The notes beneath the pieces are model-generated. The model saw only the letters and a program-made list of their open reading frames with translations. It ran no database searches and was not told the origin of the DNA. Positions 6,316 to 13,048 of a DNA stretch of 25,315 nucleotides are shown here, one piece after another (within the stretch, counting starts at the first letter, position 1; every line of letters begins with the position of its first letter). The stretch is from IMG/VR virus record IMGVR_UViG_3300035070_000507, positions 1 to 25,315 of that record, one strand, 5' to 3'. Made by a program: the position numbers and the translations under genes. Origin of the DNA: a virus.

Positions 6316-6558
6316 TTAATTTAAATTATTGTTTTCTTTTATATTATCTATCTCTACCATAACCTTAGTGAAAGTATTCATATGATGCCAATCTAAGGCT
6401 TTCTTTATACCAGCACAAGCTAAGTAGTACTCTTGTTCTTCGTAATGCTCTAACACCTCTTCTAAGACGTATTTAGGGCAACCTTCTTGTATTTCGATTA
6501 TAGCATTTGTAAAGTACAATTCTATGATGTCTTTATCCTCATCGCTTAATGTTCTCAT
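6316..6558 (-). CDS. Small acidic helical protein, 80 aa
   Basis: The protein is Glu-rich and predicted to be mostly helical (LSDEDKDIIELYF, KYVLEEVLEHYEEQEYYLACAGIKKALDW). There is no membrane segment or recognised motif. It overlaps the end of the exonuclease gene by 20 bases and precedes the DnaA-like gene by 10, so it is translated within the replication operon. Function unknown. Confidence 0.75.
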   Translation of the reverse strand: MRTLSDEDKDIIELYFTNAIIEIQEGCPKYVLEEVLEHYEEQEYYLACAGIKKALDWHHMNTFTKVMVEIDNIKENNNLN

Positions 6559-7276
6559 AACAATCGGTTTTAAGTGTTAGTAGTGATTTAGCTTCGTTAA
6601 ACATAGACTTAGCCTCGTCTCCATATATCTCCTTGTACAGTCTATAGGTTCTACTAACTAATGAGTATTCGCTGTTAACCTCTTGAAATAACTTCTTGGC
6701 ATAAGACTTGCCATAACCCTTACAGTAGTTGATGTTATCAGCAGTATCACCTACAATCATTTGTGAGTAGAAGTTATTAAGTGCTTCCTCTCGACTAATC
6801 TTTACAAGCTCTCTCCTCTTATAGTTGTAGTCATAAAACCAGCAAGGAAATTGTTTGTAGTCCTTATCAATAGACATAATGATAACACTATCTACACCAT
6901 TGTTTAAAACCTCTTCTGCCCATAGTGTAGCTACAACATCGTCTGTTTCAACACCATCACCATAAACAGAATCGTAGGTGAATTTAACCATATCGTGAAG
7001 TAGAGGCAATATCTCTGGTCTCTTCTGAGTTCTGTTTAACTTATATGTAGGAGATATGTCTTTTCTAAAGTTATTCTTAGAACCATTACAAACGATAATC
7101 TCATCTATATCTACCAATTCCTCTAAGAAAGAAATTAGCTTATCAAAGCTATCCTCAAACTTATCGAAAGCCACATTGACATCAGTCTCAAATACATCAT
7201 CTATAGACTCTCTATCCTGCTTCCTTTTAAAGCAAGAAGCGTATATCAAACTGTCTGCATCAAATATTATCTTCAT
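6539..7276 (-). CDS. FEN-type 5'-3' exonuclease
   Basis: The protein removes RNA primers or flaps, as T4 RNase H or T5 exonuclease do. The N terminus is MKIIFDADSLIY with acidic residues D6 and D8. A helical-arch region includes NNFRKDISPTYKLNR (68-82). The central metal site has VETDDVVA (E110, D112, D113) and SIDKDYKQ (D137, D139). The helix-3-turn-helix region has GDTADNI (176-182) and KGYGKSYAKKLF. At 245 residues it is a little short but has all main metal ligands. It sits in the replication operon after a 46-aa gene. Confidence 0.92.
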   Translation of the reverse strand: MKIIFDADSLIYASCFKRKQDRESIDDVFETDVNVAFDKFEDSFDKLISFLEELVDIDEIIVCNGSKNNFRKDISPTYKLNRTQKRPEILPLLHDMVKFTYDSVYGDGVETDDVVATLWAEEVLNNGVDSVIIMSIDKDYKQFPCWFYDYNYKRRELVKISREEALNNFYSQMIVGDTADNINYCKGYGKSYAKKLFQEVNSEYSLVSRTYRLYKEIYGDEAKSMFNEAKSLLTLKTDCYENIKR

Positions 7277-7278
7277 AA

Positions 7279-7419
7279 TTAACCTTCTTTACATAAGTTT
7301 ATAACCCTCACTTTAGATGTTTTAGCCTCGCATCTTCTATTCTCTTCCATCCATCCTGTTATTGGATTTATTTTGTAGTTCCAGAATTCTTTTAATTTGT
7401 AGTTTTTATTTCGCCTCAT
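7279..7419 (-). CDS. Small basic protein, 46 aa
   Basis: The frame starts MRRNKNYKLKEFWNYK and includes INPITGWMEENRRCEAKT. It is basic and soluble, with two cysteines. It is the first gene after the promoter at 7443-7473 and ends 2 bases before the exonuclease ATG. Its leader AACAAACATATTATG matches that of the gene at 646. No family is recognised. The context makes it very likely real. Confidence 0.7.
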   Translation of the reverse strand: MRRNKNYKLKEFWNYKINPITGWMEENRRCEAKTSKVRVINLCKEG

Positions 7420-7442
7420 AATATGTTTGTTTTAATATAAAG

Positions 7443-7473
7443 CAAATCTACAAAACTATTTATAAACCTCCAA
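7443..7473 (-). promoter_or_regulatory. Bacteroidota-type internal promoter before the exonuclease genes
   Basis: The minus strand reads TTG (7473-7471), 20 bases, TAGATTTG (7450-7443). The -33 element lies inside the last codons of the upstream gene. It would drive the 46-aa, exonuclease, DnaA-like and DUF3310 genes. Confidence 0.75.
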
Positions 7474-7950
7474 GTATTTTTTTAATTTATTTACAATTCC
7501 TATAACACAAGGTTTGCAACTTGTGTATTTCTGATTAGTATTGAAAACGTTATTATGAATAGATACTAACCTTTTTCTTTGCTCAGAAGTAGTTTTATGA
7601 GGATTACTACTGAAGAAATCACTTAGGTAAGCATAATCATTTTCTGATATACAGTTTATCTTTTTGTAGCTAAACAACTTATTTAACTGAACTTGTCTAT
7701 CATCACAACCACAATCTTCACCAGCTATAAATTTAACTAACTTGTCTACTCCTGTAGCTTTAGTAATCTTAGCCACTGTATCACCTACACCTTTTGATTG
7801 TGTTTCTACATTCTGCTTTAACTTATTATAGCCTTCACTTCTCTTAGATGCTTTCCATTCTTTGTACTCTCTGTAATCTTTAGACCTTTTGTCTATAGTT
7901 TCGTAGTACCCTTGTTTCTCTAATTCTAAATAATAATTATCTGGTCTCAT
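7456..7950 (-). CDS. Conserved phage protein with CGCDDR motif, 164 aa
   Basis: The N-terminal half is charged and helical (YREYKEWKASKRSEGYNKL). The middle has a distinctive block: GDTVAKITKATGVDKLVKF, then GEDCGCDDR (77-85) and LNKLFSYKKINC. The C terminus has a second Cys pair (SCKPC, near 144-148). I recall similar GEDCGCD...LNKLFPYK blocks in proteins of Bacteroidota phages, without a known function. The paired cysteines could bind a metal. It is translationally coupled to the sigma-like gene (ATGA overlap), which may hint at a shared regulatory role. Confidence 0.8.
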   Translation of the reverse strand: MRPDNYYLELEKQGYYETIDKRSKDYREYKEWKASKRSEGYNKLKQNVETQSKGVGDTVAKITKATGVDKLVKFIAGEDCGCDDRQVQLNKLFSYKKINCISENDYAYLSDFFSSNPHKTTSEQRKRLVSIHNNVFNTNQKYTSCKPCVIGIVNKLKKYLEVYK

Positions 7951-8477
7951 ATCTTGTCAAAATCTTGGTTAAAGTAATCTAATAAATCCTCTGATAAATG
8001 TTCTTTTAATATAGCTTTGTGGTTTAGTATAGAATTGTGTATTGATGTTAAGCCTATGTTAGCACCTTTAGATATTGCTCTTAATGATAAACCTTGTATA
8101 AAGTAAAGTTCAAACAACCTTTTATCATAAACACTCCACTCTGATATTATCTCTCTTACTTGAGTCATTATATTACTGAAAGCATCATCCTCTTCCATAT
8201 TGTACTCTGACTGAACAACTTCATCGTTTTCTAATATCCTATAGAAGATACTACCCATTTCTTTCTTTAGGTGAGAATAGTATAAGTTTCTTAATGTTTT
8301 CCATATAAAATACCTATTTATATCTCCCTTATACATTATTCTCTCAGGGTCTTTAACAAGTCTATGAACTCTTAAATACATATCTTGAACTAAGTCTTTA
8401 GCAAGGTTTATATCGCATCCTAAGTTCACAAGCATCTTAATCCATAACTCTTGATGAACTGCTATTTTTTCTAACAT
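7947..8477 (-). CDS. RNA polymerase sigma-70-like (ECF type) factor
   Basis: The 176-aa protein has the two-domain layout of small sigma factors. A region-2-like helix bundle spans roughly residues 8-72, with INLAKDLVQDMYLRVHR and INRYFIWKTLRNLYYSHLKK (compare the A..L.Q.vF...w / ylyriarN...d pattern). An acidic linker follows. Region 4 (about 116-160) has YDKRLFELYFIQGLSLRAISKGANIGLTSIHNSI as a helix-turn-helix. It may redirect host RNA polymerase to phage promoters. Resemblance to phage small terminase or other HTH proteins is a weaker alternative. It overlaps genes on both sides by 1-4 bases. Confidence 0.8.
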   Translation of the reverse strand: MLEKIAVHQELWIKMLVNLGCDINLAKDLVQDMYLRVHRLVKDPERIMYKGDINRYFIWKTLRNLYYSHLKKEMGSIFYRILENDEVVQSEYNMEEDDAFSNIMTQVREIISEWSVYDKRLFELYFIQGLSLRAISKGANIGLTSIHNSILNHKAILKEHLSEDLLDYFNQDFDKI

Positions 8478-8872
8478 TAAATCTCTTTTATATTTATTTC
8501 TACTCTTGGGTTCTCTCTATCTAATTCTGTTGGCAATATAGTCTCTGTCTTCACATAATCATCATTATCATCTTCCCAACAACCATACTCAGTAATCGAA
8601 TCCAATAAGAACTTACTTACTACACTAATCACATTCATCTTGTCTAAACGTCTTTTAGAGGCTTTAAAGACCTTATAAGTTACCTCGACAGGTGTTTGTA
8701 TAGCTAAACCCTCTAACTGCTCTCTAAGAGCCTCTGAATAGGCTTTCTTAGCATCATTACTTATTCTATGATGTAAGTTCCTATAGGTATTCATATTCAA
8801 AGCAATCCTCTTGTCTTTAACAGTCTTTCTCGGTAGTGTTACAAATAGAGGAGATATAATCTTATGTATCAT
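8477..8872 (-). CDS. rusA: RusA-like Holliday junction resolvase
   Basis: RusA-family enzymes cut four-way junctions symmetrically and resolve recombination or replication intermediates before packaging. The 131-aa length is typical. The signature segment is RRLDKMNVISVVSKFLLDSI, with D77 and D91, followed by GCWEDDNDDYV with D101/D102. It corresponds to the family's dLDN...K...DaL...gv..DD pattern. It overlaps the sigma-like gene by one base (TAATG) and the PD-(D/E)XK-like gene likewise, within a recombination cluster. Confidence 0.88.
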   Translation of the reverse strand: MIHKIISPLFVTLPRKTVKDKRIALNMNTYRNLHHRISNDAKKAYSEALREQLEGLAIQTPVEVTYKVFKASKRRLDKMNVISVVSKFLLDSITEYGCWEDDNDDYVKTETILPTELDRENPRVEINIKEI

Positions 8873-9258
8873 TATTTAATCTCAGTAGATTCGTTTATAG
8901 ATAAATACGCTACCTCTTTAATTACTTTTACATTATTGCTAAAATCAGTTGTAGCTGGATTTATTTTATTAGTAATCCATTTAGGTTTTATTTTTGATAA
9001 ATCAAATGAATATATTCCTTTGGGAGTACTATTAATGTATAAAGGTCTGTAGTTACTTCCATCTACAGACCTTATCATAGCATCATATTTCTTTTTCTCT
9101 AATAGCAAAGTACTGTAATGAGTTCTTCTGCATTTTAACTCTATACGAACCTTATGAATATCAGAAACGCAATCCCATCTTGACATATGATTTGTTGCAG
9201 ATGTTAAGTCTGATAAATAACTATCCTTTAAGTAATTAAATAACTGTTGCTCCTTCAT
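8872..9258 (-). CDS. PD-(D/E)XK nuclease-like protein, 128 aa
   Basis: Residues 28-45 read WDCVSDIHKVRIELKCRR, with D29, E40 and K42 in the D...ExK arrangement of the PD-(D/E)XK nuclease core. A following conserved-looking helix has HYSTLLLEKKKYDAM. The rest is short, with strands such as RPLYINSTPKGIYSFDL. The layout suggests a minimal nuclease fold that could process DNA ends. It lies between the metallophosphoesterase and RusA genes, with one-base TAATG overlaps on each side. The call is based on motif spacing only, so another role is possible. Confidence 0.6.
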   Translation of the reverse strand: MKEQQLFNYLKDSYLSDLTSATNHMSRWDCVSDIHKVRIELKCRRTHYSTLLLEKKKYDAMIRSVDGSNYRPLYINSTPKGIYSFDLSKIKPKWITNKINPATTDFSNNVKVIKEVAYLSINESTEIK

Positions 9259-9974
9259 TATAAATCCATCTTAACATTAAAAGCAGTATGACCACCTAAT
9301 ACAATACCAAGACCAATAGCCTCTTTCTTACCTCCTTGCATATAGCCCATAGCATAAGACTTGCTATCTATACCACAACCTACTGCCATACCAAAGATGG
9401 CTCTTGTCTTACCGAACATCCATTCACAATAAAAGTCTGTATGGTAGTGTCCAGATACAGTAGATACCATATCTCTCTTTGCAGCCATTCTTGCTTTACC
9501 ACTTTTATCTCCGTGAACATACCTAACACCATCGTAATAAACTTCTGTTACAAAGTTCCAATTAGGTGTCTCTAATACCTCAGAAAACTCCTTAATCCAT
9601 TTACTTGGAATATCAGATGATTGTGCTTTACGGATTATTATTCTATCGTGATTACCTAAAGTAACATCTGCATTAGGAAATGCTTTATACCATTTAGCTA
9701 ATTTAGATACTGCTTGTTCCAACTCAAACTTACCACCTAAACCATCAGCAGATGATTCGTGATAACTTGAATAATGGTTATCAATAACGTCTCCAATAAA
9801 AACAACCTTGTTACAGTTGTGTATAGCATACTGCTCTTTACAGAAATCTAAGTAACCATCTAAACAAAATGGTTCGTGCAAGTCTCCTATAACAAGAACT
9901 CTGTTCTCTACTTTAGTTAGGTTCTGGTAGGCTTTTAATATCTTACCTTTTAATCTTGGTCTAAAATCTTTCAT
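9258..9974 (-). CDS. Calcineurin-like metallophosphoesterase
   Basis: All five blocks of the family are visible: GDLHEP (30-35), GDVIDNH (61-67), GNHDR (107-111), VHGDK (near 153-157) and GHYHTD (near 172-177). These bind two metal ions that hydrolyse phosphoester bonds. In phages such proteins may act as DNA nuclease partners (as in SbcCD/Mre11) or phosphatases; no SbcC-like partner is nearby. The 238-aa size fits a stand-alone phosphoesterase. It has its own consensus promoter just upstream (10025-10055) and is the first gene of the recombination block. Confidence 0.92.
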   Translation of the reverse strand: MKDFRPRLKGKILKAYQNLTKVENRVLVIGDLHEPFCLDGYLDFCKEQYAIHNCNKVVFIGDVIDNHYSSYHESSADGLGGKFELEQAVSKLAKWYKAFPNADVTLGNHDRIIIRKAQSSDIPSKWIKEFSEVLETPNWNFVTEVYYDGVRYVHGDKSGKARMAAKRDMVSTVSGHYHTDFYCEWMFGKTRAIFGMAVGCGIDSKSYAMGYMQGGKKEAIGLGIVLGGHTAFNVKMDL

Positions 9975-10024
9975 AATTATATCTTATACTATAAATATAA
10001 TGCTTTTTGTATATGTTTTTATTA

Positions 10025-10055
10025 CAAAGTTATTAACAAATTAGTTAGAAGCCAA
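10025..10055 (-). promoter_or_regulatory. Bacteroidota-type promoter for the phosphoesterase-recombination block
   Basis: The minus strand reads TTG (10055-10053), 20 bases, TAACTTTG (10032-10025), fitting TTG-(19-21)-TAnnTTTG. The -33 element lies in the last codons of the ATPase gene. Transcription would start near 10018, about 45 bases above the phosphoesterase ATG. Confidence 0.7.
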
Positions 10056-10902
10056 GTAGCTCATCAGGACTAATTATCTTAGGTAAGCCATTTTCATCTA
10101 ACTTAAAGTCAAATGATTCAAATGGTGTATTCCTACTTCTCTTACAAGATACTGTTATACAACCAAACTTATTCTCGTCTCTCTCTAACTGTATCTGAGT
10201 TTCTGCCTTCTTCTCTAAGAAACTACCTAAGTGTCCTGTTGGCTTATCTGAACCAAAGTTACTATGGATTACAGTTACAATGTGGCAATTATAAATAGAT
10301 GTCCAAGACATTATCTTTTGCACTATAGCAGAAGATTCCTCTAAATTATTAGCATCGCTAACTAAATCAGCAATTCCATCAATCACGACTAAACCTATCT
10401 CTTTACCTTCTTCCCTCATACAGTCTAAGTAATACTGTATAAAATCTATTCTATCCTTATACCCTATTTTTCTTAAAGCAAAGGTATGGTAGAAATCTAA
10501 GTTCAATCCTTTATTCATCCATTCTATCCTCTTAAACACTCTCTGTGAGTGCCATTCGCCTTGCTCTGTATCAAAGTGTACAAAATGTTTATTCTCCCTA
10601 AAAGAACTCATACCCTTCGTAAATCTACCATTAGGATTACAAAAGGCTGAACCTAATAAACTAACAAAGAAAGTTTTCATTGATTTTGGAGGTGCTTGTA
10701 CAAAGCTAAAGTTACCATAGGTGCAAATTGCAGTTGGAAACTCCTTTATATTACCATCTTTAAGTGCTACTTTATTAGTCTTAAAACCAATAGCTATAGG
10801 AGGATGCTCAATCTTTTTATTTATATCAATAGCACATTCTTCTTCTATTGATTGCATATACATTATGTGGTCGTTCTGTTCTTGTAATTCTTGTTCTGTC
10901 AT
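10045..10902 (-). CDS. RecA-fold ATPase, RepA/helicase-like replication protein
   Basis: The protein resembles RepA/gp4-type hexameric ATPases used in replication. Counting from the chosen start, a variant P-loop QAPPKSMKT lies at about 69-77. HFDTEQGEWHSQ at about 109-120 matches the family's D-T-E-Q block, and Walker B is GLVVIDGIADLV (D175). VTVIHSNFGSDKPTGHLGS follows. An ATG at 10941 would extend it by 13 residues, but that overlaps the membrane-protein gene upstream by 34 bases. The ATG at 10902 is 5 bases after that gene's stop, so it is preferred. No primase or separate DnaB is seen in the window, so this may be the main replication ATPase. Confidence 0.85.
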   Translation of the reverse strand: MTEQELQEQNDHIMYMQSIEEECAIDINKKIEHPPIAIGFKTNKVALKDGNIKEFPTAICTYGNFSFVQAPPKSMKTFFVSLLGSAFCNPNGRFTKGMSSFRENKHFVHFDTEQGEWHSQRVFKRIEWMNKGLNLDFYHTFALRKIGYKDRIDFIQYYLDCMREEGKEIGLVVIDGIADLVSDANNLEESSAIVQKIMSWTSIYNCHIVTVIHSNFGSDKPTGHLGSFLEKKAETQIQLERDENKFGCITVSCKRSRNTPFESFDFKLDENGLPKIISPDELLGF

Positions 10903-10907
10903 TGTAG

Positions 10908-11150
10908 TTATTTTAAAAATTGTTTGGAGGTGTGAGGGCAATCAGAAAGTTGAGTTTCCAAATAATGAATCCGAGATTTTAAACGATTCCTCGTCTTATA
11001 AGCCATATAATAAAAATCAAAGTACAAATAAGTCATTATTATATACATTAGAAACCAAAAAGGAATCTGATTGAATAATATTTTGGCGGATTGAAAAAAG
11101 CGGTAGCCAACACAGTGTAAAAAAAATTGCTTAATTCTGTTATTTTCCAT
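10908..11150 (-). CDS. Small membrane protein, 80 aa
   Basis: A hydrophobic aromatic segment at about 28-50 (IPFWFLMYIIMTYLYFDFYYMAY) should span the membrane. It is followed by a basic, possibly coiled region (KTRNRLKSRIHYLETQL) and a short tail. It starts 9 bases after the stop of a 37-aa membrane peptide and ends 5 bases before the ATPase start. Function unknown; small inner-membrane proteins among replication genes may anchor replication or alter the host envelope. Confidence 0.6.
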   Translation of the reverse strand: MENNRIKQFFLHCVGYRFFQSAKILFNQIPFWFLMYIIMTYLYFDFYYMAYKTRNRLKSRIHYLETQLSDCPHTSKQFLK

Positions 11151-11159
11151 TATTTCTGT

Positions 11160-11273
11160 TTATTTTTTTGTATTCATTAATTCTTTAAACATTTCAATAG
11201 TACATAATATTATTCCAACGAATGAGAACAATACTATAATGCAAAATATTAGTGTAATAAATTCTTTAATCAT
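11160..11273 (-). CDS. Single-TM micropeptide, 37 aa
   Basis: The frame starts MIKEFITLIFCIIVLF, has one long hydrophobic helix (about residues 6-25) and ends with a charged tail (EMFKELMNTKK). A helix flanked by charged ends is what a real membrane peptide looks like. It is the first frame after the SSB terminator and lies 9 bases before the 80-aa membrane protein. No promoter is visible between the terminator and its ATG, so it may rely on read-through. Confidence 0.5.
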   Translation of the reverse strand: MIKEFITLIFCIIVLFSFVGIILCTIEMFKELMNTKK

Positions 11274-11292
11274 CTTATTTGTTTTATTTAAT

Positions 11293-11322
11293 AAAAAAAG
11301 GGAGGCTTTTAAACCTCCCCTT
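11293..11322 (-). terminator. Intrinsic terminator after the SSB gene
   Basis: The minus strand reads AAGGGGAGG, loop TTTAAAAG, CCTCCC, then T7. It starts 7 bases after the SSB stop. It probably gives high SSB/ERF expression relative to the ATPase and later genes. Confidence 0.85.
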
Positions 11323-11329
11323 ATCTAAT

Positions 11330-11668
11330 TTAGAAAGGTAAATCGTTAGTTGCTAACTCCTCTGTTGGCACACCAATATCTGTTGCTGGTGCATTAGCTC
11401 CTGATTTAAACACTTTCCAAGCCGAAAGAGTATTATAGTACTTACCATTATACTCATTACCTCTAACATTGAAATCTACATCTACTGATGCTCCTACTTT
11501 GTTATACTTGATAAAGTCATCTACCTTATCTTGTACGATTTCAAACTTAACATCTTGAGGGTACTTCTCGTCATTTGTTGTGATAACAAATCCTACTTTC
11601 TGAAACCCAGAGTCAAATACTTGTTTCTCTTCGATTAATTTAATTGTTCCTGTTAATTGGTTACTCAT
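11330..11668 (-). CDS. Single-stranded DNA-binding protein (DUF3127-like)
   Basis: The 112-aa protein has an OB-fold-like beta pattern: LTGTIKLIEEKQVF (5-18), YPQDVKFEIVQDK (36-48), and VDFNVRGNEYNGKYYNTL (about 64-81), the hallmark of the DUF3127 family found in Bacteroidota and their phages. The C terminus NDLPF resembles the acidic DIPF tip with which SSB proteins recruit partners. It should coat ssDNA in replication and ERF-dependent annealing. It sits downstream of the ERF gene and is followed by a strong terminator. Confidence 0.88.
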   Translation of the reverse strand: MSNQLTGTIKLIEEKQVFDSGFQKVGFVITTNDEKYPQDVKFEIVQDKVDDFIKYNKVGASVDVDFNVRGNEYNGKYYNTLSAWKVFKSGANAPATDIGVPTEELATNDLPF

Positions 11669-11698
11669 AATTTCTAATTTTAATTTAATTGTTAATAT

Positions 11699-11845
11699 TT
11701 ATATTCCTACTTCTATTCCGTTATCTATAGTCTCTATAATGTGTCTAAACACACTTCTCTCTTGTTCGCCTGTTACATCTACTCCATTTAGTAATAGTCT
11801 GTAATGGTCATCGTTCTCTGTTGGCTTTAGCTCTATACTATTCAT
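11699..11845 (-). CDS. Small acidic protein, 48 aa
   Basis: The frame starts MNSIELKPTENDDHYRLLLNGVDVTGE and continues with RSVFRHIIETIDNGIEVG. It looks like a compact alpha/beta protein with balanced codons, between the ERF gene (1-base gap) and SSB. Its position between two ssDNA-handling proteins suggests an accessory of annealing. No family is recognised. Confidence 0.7.
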   Translation of the reverse strand: MNSIELKPTENDDHYRLLLNGVDVTGEQERSVFRHIIETIDNGIEVGI

Positions 11846-11846
11846 A

Positions 11847-12392
11847 TTATTTAATTAAGATTTGTTTAACTTGTTTTGACATAGTGTATCTTGCTTCTAC
11901 TGCTTCCATAGAACCACCATCCTTTAAATACTTCTTTACTTTATCGAACTCAGTACTTGTTTGAGTTAATGTAGTTTTAGCGTTCTTAGAGTGATTATTT
12001 GTAGCATCACTATCTTTAGTATCATCTATCAATAATAAGTTCCCTAAAGCGTATTTCTTAGCGTAAGAAGATGCTGCTCCTGTTCTCTGTGGCATTTGCA
12101 TACCTTTAGCTTGGAAGTCTATAATGGCTTGTGCGGTAGAAGATACTGAACTCTCTCTATCTATTGATTCAATGTCAATAATCTTAGCTTCTGAATCTAC
12201 ATAAATGTGTTCTCCTACTTGAACTAACTTATCATTAATCTTAAATAGTACTTTATACTTGTCTTCAAATGGCTTAACAGATTCTAAGATGTCTTCTGCT
12301 GAACGATACTTGTACTTTCCAAACGCATTTGTTTGTGCTTTAGAAACTTTTAACTCTAATTGAATCTTCTGTAGTTTTTCTAAAATTGTCAT
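11847..12392 (-). CDS. ERF-family ssDNA annealing protein
   Basis: ERF proteins anneal complementary single strands in phage recombination. Diagnostic blocks are visible: KAQTNAFGKYKYRSAEDIL (about 19-37), and MPQRTGAASSYAKKYALGNLLLIDD (about 99-123), which holds the family's tG.a.sYakRYaL motif. A low-complexity linker follows (DSDATNNHSKNAKTTLTQTS), then a small C-terminal helical domain. The 181-aa length is typical. The gene lies just upstream of the SSB gene, the usual partner. Confidence 0.92.
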   Translation of the reverse strand: MTILEKLQKIQLELKVSKAQTNAFGKYKYRSAEDILESVKPFEDKYKVLFKINDKLVQVGEHIYVDSEAKIIDIESIDRESSVSSTAQAIIDFQAKGMQMPQRTGAASSYAKKYALGNLLLIDDTKDSDATNNHSKNAKTTLTQTSTEFDKVKKYLKDGGSMEAVEARYTMSKQVKQILIK

Positions 12393-12395
12393 AAT

Positions 12396-12569
12396 TTACT
12401 CTGTTTTTAATAATTCGTTTTTAACTATTTGTTTGTACTCTGTTGGGCAATCTTTATCTGTTAGTTCAAAGATGTAGGTTTCATAATTACCTATCTTAGT
12501 CTCTAATTCAAATAATCTTTTCTGTAATGCGTTAATCTGTGCATTTTTAAAGTCTATTAAGTCTTTCAT
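12396..12569 (-). CDS. Small helical (coiled-coil-like) protein, 57 aa
   Basis: The frame reads MKDLIDFKNAQINALQKRLF then ELETKIGNYETYIFELTDKD and a polar C terminus. The first 30 residues show a heptad-like leucine/isoleucine pattern, suggesting a coiled coil. It sits 3 bases before the ERF start and 3 bases after the next gene upstream, so the cluster is continuous. No function known. Confidence 0.7.
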   Translation of the reverse strand: MKDLIDFKNAQINALQKRLFELETKIGNYETYIFELTDKDCPTEYKQIVKNELLKTE

Positions 12570-12572
12570 TAT

Positions 12573-12755
12573 TTATTCGTTTATGTTTACGTTTAATCCT
12601 AAGTAGTTTCTTGTGCCTCTCGCTGGTATCTTAACTTGGTAGTTAATTCTAATGTCAGTTAAATTACTGTCTTGTTCTAAGTGATATTCAATCTGTTTCT
12701 TTAACTTCTCCCAAGCAGAGTCGTTTATCTTCGTAGTACTTTCCATTGTTTCCAA
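12573..12755 (-). CDS. Small protein, 60 aa, unknown function
   Basis: It starts METMESTTKINDSAWEKLKKQ, has an amphipathic helix, then strands TDIRINYQVKIPARGTRNYLGLNVNINE. It overlaps the 3' end of the zinc-ribbon gene by 31 bases; a second ATG at 12746 would shorten this to 22. It is followed closely by the 57-aa gene, in the same operon. Unrecognised. Confidence 0.65.
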   Translation of the reverse strand: METMESTTKINDSAWEKLKKQIEYHLEQDSNLTDIRINYQVKIPARGTRNYLGLNVNINE

Positions 12756-12910
12756 AAGTTTTTAAGTTTGTTGGTAAATGATTTACTTGTTTCATTACAC
12801 ACCTGTTCTTTAATTTTTTCCCAAATAACAAAGTCAGCGTGTTGTTTACATCTGTTGCAAATATCGGTTTCCCATAATCTACTTGCACCACAACAATTTG
12901 ATTTTTCCAT
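12725..12910 (-). CDS. Zinc-ribbon small protein, 61 aa
   Basis: The N terminus carries a two-pair cysteine ribbon: NCCGASRLWETDICNRCKQHADF, with C6/C7 and C18/C21. This CCGA...C..C..HADF form is common in small phage proteins and most likely binds zinc. The rest is basic and helical (KSFTNKLKNFWKQWKV). It is the first gene of the DNA-metabolism operon, just after the -7 box at 12936-12943. An overlapping frame (12688..12891) is rejected because only this one has the ribbon. Confidence 0.75.
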   Translation of the reverse strand: MEKSNCCGASRLWETDICNRCKQHADFVIWEKIKEQVCNETSKSFTNKLKNFWKQWKVLRR

Positions 12911-12935
12911 AATACTTTATTTAATAATTACTCTG

Positions 12936-12943
12936 CAAACATA
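12936..12943 (-). promoter_or_regulatory. Promoter -7 box (TATGTTTG) for the DNA-metabolism operon
   Basis: The minus strand reads TATGTTTG, a full TAnnTTTG match, 26 bases above the zinc-ribbon ATG. The -33 region lies at the edge of the 33-bp repeat and has no clear TTG. The repeat may therefore take part in control, for example as an activator site. Confidence 0.6.
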
Positions 12944-12960
12944 CAAATAATTATTTAAAG

Positions 12961-12993
12961 TAAATGTTAAAGAAATGTTAAAGAAATGTTAAA
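12961..12993. repeat. Right copy of the 33-bp perfect inverted repeat (11-bp units)
   Basis: Exact reverse complement of 5418-5450. TTAAAG recurs at 12955, 12967, 12978 and 12989, separated by AAATG, an 11-12 base period. It lies between the terminator of the 13049..13504 gene and the promoter of the DNA-metabolism operon. Confidence 0.85.
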
Positions 12994-12996
12994 GTT

Positions 12997-13022
12997 AAAA
13001 AAGAGAGGCTTTTACACCTCTC
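12997..13022 (-). terminator. Intrinsic terminator after the M15-like gene
   Basis: The minus strand reads GAGAGG, loop TGTAAAAG, CCTCTC, then T6. It starts 26 bases after the stop of the M15-like gene and isolates it from the DNA-metabolism operon. Confidence 0.8.
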
Positions 13023-13048
13023 CATAATTAAAAAACAAAATGAAATAA

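Noticed and set aside
12688-12891. 67-codon minus frame overlapping the zinc-ribbon gene
   Set aside because: The alternative frame 12725..12910 has a clear CC...CxxC ribbon and a good position after the promoter; both are unlikely to be coding.
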